64,000 nt of DNA from Neoceratodus forsteri (Eukaryota > Chordata > Ceratodontiformes > Ceratodontidae): positions 472,845,501 to 472,909,500 of the forward strand of contig CM028130.1 of NCBI GenBank assembly GCA_016271365.2, written 5' to 3'. The notes beneath the pieces are model-generated. The model searched no databases and was not told the origin of the DNA. It saw only the letters and a program-made list of their open reading frames with translations. The position numbers and the translations under genes were made by a program. Shown in pieces: positions 55,697-64,000 of the stretch. Each line of letters starts with the position of its first letter. Position 1 is the stretch's first letter.

Positions 55697-56342
55697 ACTT
55701 GTTCCGTCTCTCGATCTTCCAGCGTTGGTCCACGCCTTTGTGACCTCTTGCCTTGACTACTGTAACTTCCTATACCTAGGGCTTCTGGGGGTTGATATCC
55801 GCCGCTTGCAGCTGGTGCAGAATGCTGTGGCCAGGTTGCTGGCAGGGATTTCCCGGATCAGTCATATCACCCCTGTGCTGCGTGAACTGCACTGGCTGCC
55901 TGTTCCATGGCGGATCATCTTCAACGTCGGTTTATTGACCTATTAGGCCCTACACGGTCGAGGCCCTGGCTACCTGCAAGAGCTTCTGGTTCCTTACTGC
56001 CGCTTCCGACCCCTCTGTTCAGCCGACGAGGGATTGCTAGAGGTTCCCAGGGTTCGGTTGAAAACATCTGGTGAGATAACTTTTAGTTATGCAGCCTGAC
56101 CCTGTGAAATTCACTACCTCGTCAGATTAGAGAGTGCTTGACCCTGGAGAGCTTCAAGACAGCTTTAAAAACATATTTATTTAGCCGTGTTTTTGGATAC
56201 TAATATATTTGATTCTGAAATGTTATTTTATTGATCTATTCCACAAATTTATTGTTTTATTTATGTTTTTAACTCTGTATAGCGCTTTGGTAATTATTTG
56301 AATTGTGCTTTATAAATAAATGTATTATTATTATTATTATTT
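55697..56342 (+). pseudogene. L2-like LINE 3' end
   Basis: Starts VPSLDLPALVHAFVTSCLDYCNFLYLGL and continues RRLQLVQNAVARLLAG, SHITPVLRELHWLPVPWRIIF and GPGYLQELLVPY, then a 3' UTR with TTTATAAATAAATGTATTATT and a (TTA)n tail. It closely matches the L2-like LINE at 58431-60895 in the same region. It is 5' truncated and lies within the DIRS 3 terminus. Confidence 0.85.
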
Positions 56343-56689
56343 ATTCATACTGCTGAGTTACAAGCTAGAGGCACTGGGACCCAGAGGGAACCAAAAATCT
56401 TGAAGAGGGCTGGTGCCAAGGTAGGACCGTACATGTGCAGCAGTGCAAGTCTGTTTTGCGCCTGTGTAAACTATCTCGGCTTCGACCCTCCAACCACCTC
56501 AGTACCTTTTTTTTACCAAGGAGGTACACCATAAAATAAGTTAAGAACACCTAACCTAACAAGTGCATAAGATAGCCCTTTTGACCTGTATAAGAAGGGT
56601 CAGTTAAACAATATCTTCGCAGCCCAAACCAACTGAGGGAGTGAAGACCAGAAACAGATCAAGTGAGCATGGGGACGGTGGGTGGGCGT

Positions 56690-56800
56690 ATGAATAAATG
56701 GTGAAGACTTGTCCAAGAAGATCAAGAATTACAGTGAGTGTATAATTTTCATATCTTTCTTGACTAAGTCTACCATTTATTCATACTACTAGGTTAGAGT
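56690..56800. repeat. DIRS 3 internal complementary region
   Basis: AAGATCAAGAATTACAGTGAG is the inverse of the left edge, and TTTATTCATACTACTAGG on its right matches the terminal block seen at 56338-56360. Confidence 0.8.
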
Positions 56801-56899
56801 ACCAAGCTAAAAACCAAATCCCATGAGCAGGGTGGTAGGAGATGGAGCTTACTCAAGACAGAAGTCCATTAAGGATTGTCCTGACAATGGAAGCATGCT

Positions 56900-57800
56900 G
56901 TCTGACATGGATATTCAGAGTTTAGTGCTTCACGAAAGTGTGCACTGAGCTCCAAGTAGCCACTTTTCAAATGTTCTCAATGGGAACAGAGAGGATCTCC
57001 ACCACGGATGCAGTAACCGCTCTGGTAGAATGGCTGCACATTTGGCCCTCCAACTTAACCTGTGCCATAGAGTAGCAATGTCAAAGACATGTCACTATTC
57101 AAGCAGCGAAACATTTGATGGACACTGGCTGACCCAGCCAGGCCATGCTGAAGGACACAAAGAATTGCTTGGCATGACGGGTATCCTTGGTTCTATCGAT
57201 ATAGAACCATAGGGCTCTTTTACATCCAGGGAATGAAGGGTGCGTTCTCCTTCATTTTGGAAGTTGTTAGTGAAAAAATAGGCAGAACCAGAGGCTGGTT
57301 GAGGTGGAAATCCAAAATCACTTTTGGTAGGAACTTGGGGTGAATATGGAGAACCATCTTATCTTTATGAAAGACTGTATATGGAGAGCATGTGACCAAA
57401 GCATGTATTTCAGAGACCCTACAAGCAGAAGTGATCGCCACCAGGAAGGGGGGGTTTTCAGGTTAGACACTTCATATCAAATGTAGCTAGAGCCTAAAGG
57501 GTTTATGAGTGAGCATATCTAGCACAAAGTTAATTTCCCTGGGAGTGACCAGCTTTCTGACCAGAGGCTTTGTATGAAGTATACCTTTAAGGAATCTTTT
57601 GGACAGTGGCAACTGATCTAGGGTCATGTTTTGAACTGGCTCATGATAGGCAGAAAGCGCACAGAGGTGCACCTTTATAGATGAGTATTGCAGACCTGCA
57701 TCTGGAAGGTCTAGCAGGTACTCAGAACTTTCTCTGGAGGACACTGAAATGGGTCTGAGAAGATCTTAGCACACCATTCTGAGAATTGATTCCATTAAGC
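56900..57800 (-). pseudogene. Tyrosine recombinase of DIRS 3
   Basis: Minus-strand pieces: SSIKVHLCALSAYHEPV and LSKRFLKGILHTKP (57744-57487), AITSACRVSEIHALV with the first Arg (57441-57220), then SHSTRAVTAS with the H-x-x-R box near 57020. The expected nucleophile Tyr in the VHTFVKH block near 56940 is replaced by a stop. Several shifts are present. Confidence 0.82.
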
Positions 57801-57845
57801 CATGTAAGTCTTCCTGGTGGAAGGCTTACGAGCTACCAGGAGGAT

Positions 57846-58430
57846 CTATGAGATTCTCTGAGACACTTGAAACCTGCTGACTTCTATCTCCTCAGGAGCC
57901 AGGCATGGAGATAAAGGAAGAACAGGTTGGGATGGACCTGAGGGCCTTGTGTCTGGAGGTCTGTTCGAAGAGGCTATTTTTTCAGGGGGACCTCTTACAA
58001 CTTGTTGATCAAGGGAAACCAAATCTGTTGAGGCCAATATGGTACAATTAGAATCATTTTGCCCCCATGTGCTTCCAGTTTGAGCAGCACCCTCTGAATT
58101 AGTGGAAGAGGAGGAAATGCGTACAAAAAACATCTCATCTACTACATCCTGAGTGCATCCTGACAGAAAATGCCAGGTTCTGGATTTCTGGAGCAGAATA
58201 GAGGCAGTTTTGCACTGAGTAGGGATGCAAAAAGATCCAGGTCTGGATGGCCCCACTCATCAAAGAGTGATTGCTCCACGTCTGATGCAAGACACCACTC
58301 ATGAGGATCTGCTTCCATCCTGCTGAGGTGGTCCTCTAGATCATTCTGGACTCCTGGTAGGTAAACTGCCTGAATCAGGACATCATGATTTAGGCACCAC
58401 TCCCATACCCTCATGGGTTCTCTGTATAAC
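57846..58430 (-). pseudogene. RNase H end and linker of DIRS 3
   Basis: The minus-strand frame gives VWEWCLNHDVLIQAVYLPGVQNDLEDHLSRM (the end of RNase H) and then WGHPDLDLFASLLSAKLPLFCSRNPEPG, a linker seen in DIRS elements between RNase H and recombinase. It continues to about 57846 in a second frame. Confidence 0.78.
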
Positions 58431-60895
58431 AATAATAATAATAATAATATCTTTACTTGTTGAGCGCCTTTCAAATTATCAAGGTACTTCACAGAATTTT
58501 AAAAACAATTCATTAAAACACAGTATCAAAATCATAATAAATCAGGAAAAGCCTTGTTCCACAAAAATGTTTTTAGTGCTTGCTTAAAGCTCCCCATGGT
58601 CCTGCACTCCCGAAGCTGACGGGGCAGAGAATTCCAGAGGGTTGGGGCTGCAAACATAAAAGCGCAGGCCCCAGAAGAATTCAAAGTAACCCTAGGGATC
58701 TCCAGCAACCCCTCGTCAGCCGAGCGAAGCTATCACACAGGGATATAAGGAATCAGAAGCTCTCTCAAGTAGTTGGGACCAAGTCCGTGTAGAGCTTTGT
58801 AGGTTAACAAACCTACCTTAAAGGTGATCTACCACTGAATCAGCAGCTAGTGCAGATCGCACAGCACTGGAGTAATATGAGATCTCCTAGATACCCCAGC
58901 CAATAAACGAGCAGCAGCATTTTGCACTAGCTGCAAGCGATGGATATCAACCCCAGGAAGCCCTAAGTAAAGGGAGTTACAATAGTCAAGGCATGAGGTC
59001 ACAAAAGCGTGGACCAATACAGGCAGATCAAGGGATGGAACAAAATGTTTGATCCTGGCAATGTTCCTAAGATGATAAAAGGCTAACTTCATGACTGCCG
59101 ACACCTGATAATGAAGGGTCAGCCCGTCGTCAAGTACCATTCCCAGGTTGCGCACCCATTCAGAGGTAAGGATCTGAGCGCCCACCAAGAATAAACTGGA
59201 GGACAAATCAGTCCTCAACCCCTCTATCCTACATCCCGGGTACACCACCATAACCTCAGTCTTACCTGCGTTCAACTTTAACCTGCTGAATTCATCCAGT
59301 CTTGGATTTCAGTGAGGCAACTGTTAAATACTGAGAGAGCACTAACCTGGTTGGGGGCAAAGGACAGGTAGAGCTGGGTATCATCAGCATAACAGTGAAA
59401 CCTCAGCCCATACTGTCTTACAATTTCTCCAAGAGGTAGCATATACACTGCAAACAACATGGGGGACAGCATCAAGCCCTGAGGGACCCCACAAGGCAAA
59501 GAGAAAGACTTGGAAGAAAAAATCCCCAAGACAACTCTCGGAGTTCTACCAGTGAGGAAAGACGAAAACCATCTGAGCACTAAGCCAGTCAGTCCACAGA
59601 TGGACCTCAGGTGCTCGAGCAGTACCCCATGGTCTACAGCGTCAAAAGCTGAAGCAAGATCAAGGAGTACCAAGATGGAATGGTTTCTCTGATCTCTTGC
59701 CATCAGGAGATCATTGAGCACCCGAACCAGAGCAGTCTCAGTATTATGCCTCTTACGAAAACCAGACTGGAGAGGTTCAGATATACTATGGATGGTCAAA
59801 TGGTTCTCCAGTTGAGTTGACACTACTTTCTCGATTACCTTTCCCACAAAAGGAAGGTTCGAGATAGGTCTGTAGTTGGCTAGAGTATGAAGCTTTCTTC
59901 AGAAGGGGTGGCACCACCGCCTCCTTCAGGGAGCATGGAAACTCACCCAATTCCAAGGAGCACTGGATAATCTGAGCCAAGACCGGGCCAATGATATCAC
60001 CACAACCCAAAATCAGGGAGGTAGGGCCCAGATCTAAACTATAGCATGTAGGGCGTATCCCCTGGACAATCCTCATAATATCAACAAACTCTGGTAGGTC
60101 AAAGGTACTCCAGGAGACAGGAGGCTTAGTGACCAAGCACGGACCAACAGCATCCCCCATAGAGTGGGTCAGACGGATCAGCCACCTTATTCGCAAAGAA
60201 TCGAGCAATCTCATCACACCGAATTTGTGAAAAAGCTTGACGGAGCTGCAGACAGGCTAGGTTGCACAACCTGTCTACAGTTCGGAAGAGTTGAGCCCAT
60301 CATTCCGAGTGACAGTGATCTCCCTGGACAGGAATTCTGCCTTCTTACAGGAGATCACTGATTGGTAGAGCTGATAGTGCTCCAACAAAATAAGACGGTC
60401 GGCATCCAGAGTGGATTTCCACCAACAACGTTCTAACCTACATCCCAACCTCCACAACTCCCTCAAAGACCCATCAAACCAAGGGGCCCGAGGGCGAAGT
60501 GGAAGGGGACGAAGACGGCCGGGGGCAATCAGGTCAAGAGCTGAGGAAATGGCCTTATTATAGGCCTGAACCAACAGCTCCGGACCTCAGCTAGCATCAA
60601 CGAACTCCAAGAGGTCAATCACCACCGCCAGGTCTTCAGGGCCAGCATCCCATAAAGGGCAGAAACTGACCATCTCCACAGGAGCAGACCTATAAAGGGG
60701 GGGCACAGAAATTGAACCTCACGGTGTAGTGATCAGACCAACTGACAGGTTCCACCCCCAAATCAGAGGCATCAATCCCCAAGAGGAAGACCAAATTCAA
60801 AGAATGACCACCATTATGGGTAGCTGAGGAAACAACCTGTGTGAAGCCCAGTGATGTCATCAACTGGAGGAAGTGTTGTCCAAAAAGCGAGAATT
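58431..60895 (-). mobile_element. L2-like LINE, 5' truncated
   Basis: Minus strand, 3' tail (ATT)n at about 58431-58450, extending through RT to the end of the endonuclease near 60895 (LVFLLGIDASDLGVEPVSWSDHYTV). It inserted into DIRS 3 and is cut on its 5' side by the next LINE. The RT box YADDTQLY and the 3' (ATT)n tail support L2 affinity. Confidence 0.85.
58847..60574 (-). pseudogene. Reverse transcriptase of L2-like LINE
   Basis: Frames: 60574-60275 (linker: RPRAPWFDGSLRELWRLGCRLER), 60217-59786 (fingers; LKEAVVPPLLKK), 59847-59278 (GKVIEKVVSTQLENHL, SGFRKRHNTETALVRVLNDL, VLLDLASAFDAVDHGVLLEHL, GVPQGLMLSPMLFAVYMLPL, HCYADDTQLYLSF) and 59275-58847 (NAGKTEVMVV, LDYCNSLYLGLPG, HRLQLVQNAAARLL). 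GSVLGP is changed to GLMLSP. The catalytic Asp pair is kept. Few lesions are present, so this copy is comparatively young. Confidence 0.92.
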
Positions 60896-60904
60896 CGTCA
60901 ACCC

Positions 60905-61400
60905 TGTTGCTAGCCTTGCTTGTAGAGCAGAAAGCAGCTAACTAAAACAGCTACAGCTTAATCTGGTTCAAGGTCAGTTGGCATTCATCTGTATCCCCCT
61001 CCCCCGGGTCGTGCCTGAAAATAGGCAGGATTTGTCTAGTGCACTTACCCGGTCAACAAAAATAAATAAATAAAAGAAGCTACATTTTCTTATTAATTTA
61101 ACACTTATATCTCAGCAGGAGTCAGTGTCTGTTGCGATTAAGCAAGACAGATACTTTATTAGAAGTAGAAGGGGTCTTATTTAGGGTTAAAAAAGAAAGA
61201 AAAGAAAGAAAGTCAGTGTATGTTCTGTGCTGTGAAGGGTACTGTATCAACTTACTTTGCTAAACCAGTAGGAGGAGAGAGAGCTTAATTGGGGGTGTGG
61301 CTTAGACACTACAAAAGCAGGTGACTCAAATTACAACTTCCTGTTGCTTGCCTTGCTTGTAGATCAGAAAGCAGCTAACTAAAAGAAGCTACATTTGCGT
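60905..61400 (+). repeat. Tandem 5' UTR monomers of the CR1 LINE
   Basis: The block GCCTTGCTTGTAGA-CAGAAAGCAGCTAACTAAAA occurs near 60915 and again near 61350. AAAAGAAGCTACATTT also occurs near 61072. An (AAAG)n patch lies at about 61190-61212. Repeated 5' monomers often carry LINE promoters. Confidence 0.7.
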
Positions 61401-61456
61401 TTGCACGTGTCTACTGTGTCCGCTGGGCATGCTGAAACTGCTGGCATTAGACAAAC

Positions 61457-62677
61457 TTGGATAAGATAATTTTAGCATATCCTTTACTTAGTAAATATAC
61501 ACCTTTAATAATGGGAAAAGAACTTAGTAAGCGTATGCAATGTTTGCTGTATAGTGAGGGAAAGTATGGGAGCGAGTATGTATGTGCTAATTGCCATCTG
61601 ATTACTACTCTTGAAGCAGAGATAGCGTTTCTGCTTAATATTAAACCAGTTTCTACTGATATTAGGGAATTTGAAAGTTACATTGATCTTATGGACGAAC
61701 AACTTCATTCTAATGAACAATTTCCTTCACATTTAGGTAGCATTTCTATGCCTCTTGATGAGGAGACAATTGTAATGACTAGTACTAGTATACCTGTTGC
61801 CTCTGCTCCCTCTTATAAGGTGGATGATTATCCACCCTCTTCTCATGATAATGATGATTGGACCATTGTCACAAAGCCTCTTAAAAAAAGGAGGGGCAGT
61901 CAAATACACAACAGTGCCCCTATTGAAACTTGTAATAGGTTTGAGCAATTGACTGTATCAAATAATGAAGTGCTACATGATATAACCTGTGCAGCACCCT
62001 CTGTTGATAATAATGGTTTAAAAACACTTTTCAATCAGGAGTGAATGCCCATGAATACTTGTCCTAGTAAGTCTCAAGCTACCAAATCAATACCTATTAA
62101 GTTAATCACCCCAGAGTGTGTTAAACAATCACCTGTTTCTGATTCTTGTACCCCTACTGTCTCAAAACAAGTGTTAGTCCTGGGAGATTCAATCATTAAG
62201 CACATTGACAGGGCGGTATGCAATAGTGACAAGAGCCACTGCACTTGTTCTAGCTTCCATGGGGCCAGGGTATCTGACATTACCTCCATGATGCCTAAAA
62301 TTTTACAAAATGCAGGGGAAAATCCACTGGTTATCATACATGCCGGTGTTGATGATATAAACAACACCCCATTTAATCAGTTACAACAGGACTATGTGGC
62401 ATTATGTAACCTGTTACTTGATAGGGGATGCTGTGTATGTATATCTGAAATTCTACCTGTCCCGAGAGCAACATCTACCATGACGCAGAAAATCAAAGCC
62501 CTAAATGAACAGCTGAGAAAGTGGTGTTTTAAGCAGGATATACCCTGTATTACCCACTGGGAATCATTTTCAGATCGTTCTTCCTTGTTTTGCTGGGACG
62601 GTTTACATCTCAGTCGTAGGGGTAGTACACTTATGGGGAAAAATATCACTAAAATCAAAAATCATTGTTTAAACTAA
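61457..62677 (+). pseudogene. ORF1 of CR1 LINE (SGNH esterase type)
   Basis: One frame of about 406 codons with a single TGA at 62042-62044. The N-terminal part has a CANC cysteine pair and a helical stretch. The C-terminal part is an SGNH/GDSL esterase: QVLVLGDSIIKHID (Ser nucleophile), VIIHAGVDDINN (the usual Asn is Asp) and CWDGLHLSRRGSTLMG (Asp-x-x-His). In CR1-like elements this domain is known in ORF1; its substrate is not settled. Catalytic Ser, Asp and His are all kept. The start at 61457 is the first Met of the frame. Confidence 0.88.
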
Positions 62678-62682
62678 AAACA

Positions 62683-63642
62683 ATGGGGGAGAATGGGTCT
62701 ATTCCCAAGTCTCTGAATACTTACCAAAATATTATTGCAACTAAATGTAAATTCCTAGCTTTGAATGCAAGATCTTTAAACTAACTCAAATTAGCAGAAC
62801 TCGAAGCCAAATGTAAAACTTTAAATATAGGTGTGGTGGGAGTAACTGAAACTTGGTGGGATGCATCCTCAATTTGGTCCAGAGAAATTCCAGGTTATAA
62901 ATTATATCATAAAAACAGTTTAGATAAGCAAGGCGGTGGAGTTTGTATGTACATACAAAATGATATTCCTTCTTTTGAAGTGTGTTCTCCCTTTCCTTTG
63001 GAAAGTATATGGGTTAAAATCTTATTGAAGGAGCAGTCCTATATAACTATTGGTAACATCTATCGACCTCCATCTGCAAATTCAGATTACACAACTGATA
63101 TGTTTAAAGAACGTACACATTTTTCAGAATCTCAAGATACTGTAATATTTGGTGACTTTAACCTCCCTCTTATTAACTGGGACTCATTCTCAGGACAGTT
63201 CTATGCCGAGAAAGGACTAATAGATGTGGTAGTTAGTACTGGATTACAACAACTTGTTACTGAACCCACTCGAGGTCCTAATATTTTGGATCTATTATTT
63301 AGTAACATAGAGCAACAAATTAGCAATTTACAAATTTGGGATCCACTTGGGACCAGTGATCATTCATCTATTCTTTTGAAATTCAACAGTTTAAAACTAC
63401 TAAAGGAAGTTATACTATACAAAAATTATAACAAAGCAAATTTTTCTAAAATCAATGAATACTTACAAAACATAAACTGGGAATCTAATCTTCTTAATTG
63501 TACAACACAACAAGCTTGGGACTTTTTTAAAAACATTGTACATTATTTGGAAAATACCTTTATTCCATCTAAGAGGAAATTTAATAATAAAGGAAAAATT
63601 TCCCCTTGGTTCAACAAGACAATTAAAATCAGATTAAAATGA
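62683..63642 (+). pseudogene. ORF2 endonuclease of CR1 LINE
   Basis: The Met at 62683 (MGENGSIPK) lies 5 bases after the ORF1 stop, a close ORF1-ORF2 junction. After one TAA near 62780 the frame shows VGVTETWWD (Glu), GGGVCMYIQND, IYRPPSAN, VIFGDFNLPLINWDSF (Asp, Asn), LQQLVTEPTRGPNILDLLFSN and GTSDHSSILLKF (SDH). The APE catalytic set is complete. A frameshift near 63638 ends the frame. Confidence 0.92.
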
Positions 63643-64000
63643 AAATTAAACTTTTTAGGAAACTTAAGAATAGTTCTGTTCCATTTAAAACTACTGTATT
63701 ACATAAATACAGATTATCTGTGAAAAACTTACAAAATTCTATTAAATTGGCAAAAAATAAGCTAGAATTTAAACTAGCTCACACAAAAGACTGTCACAAA
63801 TCTCTTTTCTCCTATATAAATAGTCAAAAAGGTGTATCAAGGACCATTGGTCCCATTATAACCAATGGCTCTTCTCTATCTGATATAGAAACCTCAAATC
63901 TCTTTAATAAGTACTTTTGTTCTGTCTTCTCTCAAAAATCATCTATTAGTACATTTAAAGTTCACCATGTAGATTATAATGGGTTCTATCCAACTGACAT
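63636..64000 (+). pseudogene. ORF2 endonuclease-RT linker and RT start of CR1 LINE
   Basis: After the shift the frame continues KIKLFRKLKNSSVPFKTTVLHKYRLSVKNLQ, LEFKLAHTKDCHKSLFSYINSQKG and LFNKYFCSVFS, matching the pre-RT region of CR1 elements (compare NEYFCSVFTKED at 44200). The RT core lies beyond the window. Confidence 0.82.

Larger units (their letters stand above)
55578..58430 (-). mobile_element. DIRS-type element 3 (different family), truncated
   Basis: The left edge (55578-55627: TACTCACCATAATTCTTGATC) is matched in inverse by an internal complementary region at 56690-56800, as in DIRS 1 and 2. It also carries tyrosine recombinase and RNase H remnants, but its protein and end sequences differ, so it is a separate family. 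It is interrupted at 55628-56342 by other retroelement DNA and cut at 58430 by an L2-like LINE. RT, gag and the right end are absent from the window. Confidence 0.82.
60897..64000 (+). mobile_element. CR1-clade LINE, 5' half, runs off the window
   Basis: The order is a 5' UTR with repeated monomers (60897-61456), ORF1 (61457-62677), ORF2 from 62683 with the APE endonuclease, and the beginning of RT to 64000. It has only two stops and one frameshift over 2.5 kb of coding sequence. The codons are AT-rich compared with the other CR1 copies here, so it is a distinct subfamily. Confidence 0.88.

Overview
This window looks like intergenic DNA from a large vertebrate genome. I found no host gene, tRNA or rRNA. 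Almost every stretch that can be read belongs to a retrotransposon relic or a tandem repeat. L1-clade, CR1-clade and L2-like LINEs occur together with several DIRS-type (tyrosine-recombinase) elements and two kinds of Ty3/gypsy element, one with the unusual Gmr1-like domain order. This mix suggests an amphibian; a caecilian is my best guess, but that is inference. All open frames should be read as pseudogenes or repeat fragments. The only elements close to intact are the 13.3-kb LTR element and the LINE that runs off the right edge.

Layout. 1-434 is unassigned and is followed by a 159-bp palindrome (435-593). 738-9165 holds the remains of a Gmr1-like gypsy element in the order integrase, RT, RNase H. 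Its integrase is split by a 6.1-kb composite insert made of a 142-bp array (about 20 copies), a 297-bp array and a ~60-bp repeat that itself carries an L1 with a 16-bp target-site duplication (TSD). 9171-14883 is DIRS element 1 (minus strand). 14884-17340 holds short GC-rich repeats, a LINE 3' end and a possible solo LTR. An old minus-strand L1 (17345-18495 and 25839-26060) is split by a younger plus-strand L1 (18511-25823) with a 15-bp TSD. 26061-30370 is a minus-strand CR1-superclade LINE. 30797-36432 is DIRS element 2, followed by a 19-copy 116-bp array (36471-38677).

38678-54303 is a CR1 LINE broken by a complete LTR retrotransposon (40372-53664). That element has 1.9-kb LTRs with TG...CA ends, a 4-bp TSD, a polypurine tract, a PNMA-like gag start and a pol in the usual order protease, RT, RNase H, integrase. 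Inside its gag/protease region sits another CR1 LINE of the same family in the opposite orientation (42596-47090). 54304-58430 is a patchwork of L1 pieces, LINE 3' ends and a third, different DIRS family. 58431-60895 is a minus-strand L2-like LINE. 60897-64000 is the 5' half of a CR1-clade LINE with an esterase-type ORF1 and an APE endonuclease.

The nesting gives a relative order: host LINE, then LTR element, then inner LINE; and old L1, then young L1, then a small 0.85-kb insertion. Nothing here is a cooperating gene system. The value of the window is in element architecture, nesting and the tandem arrays.
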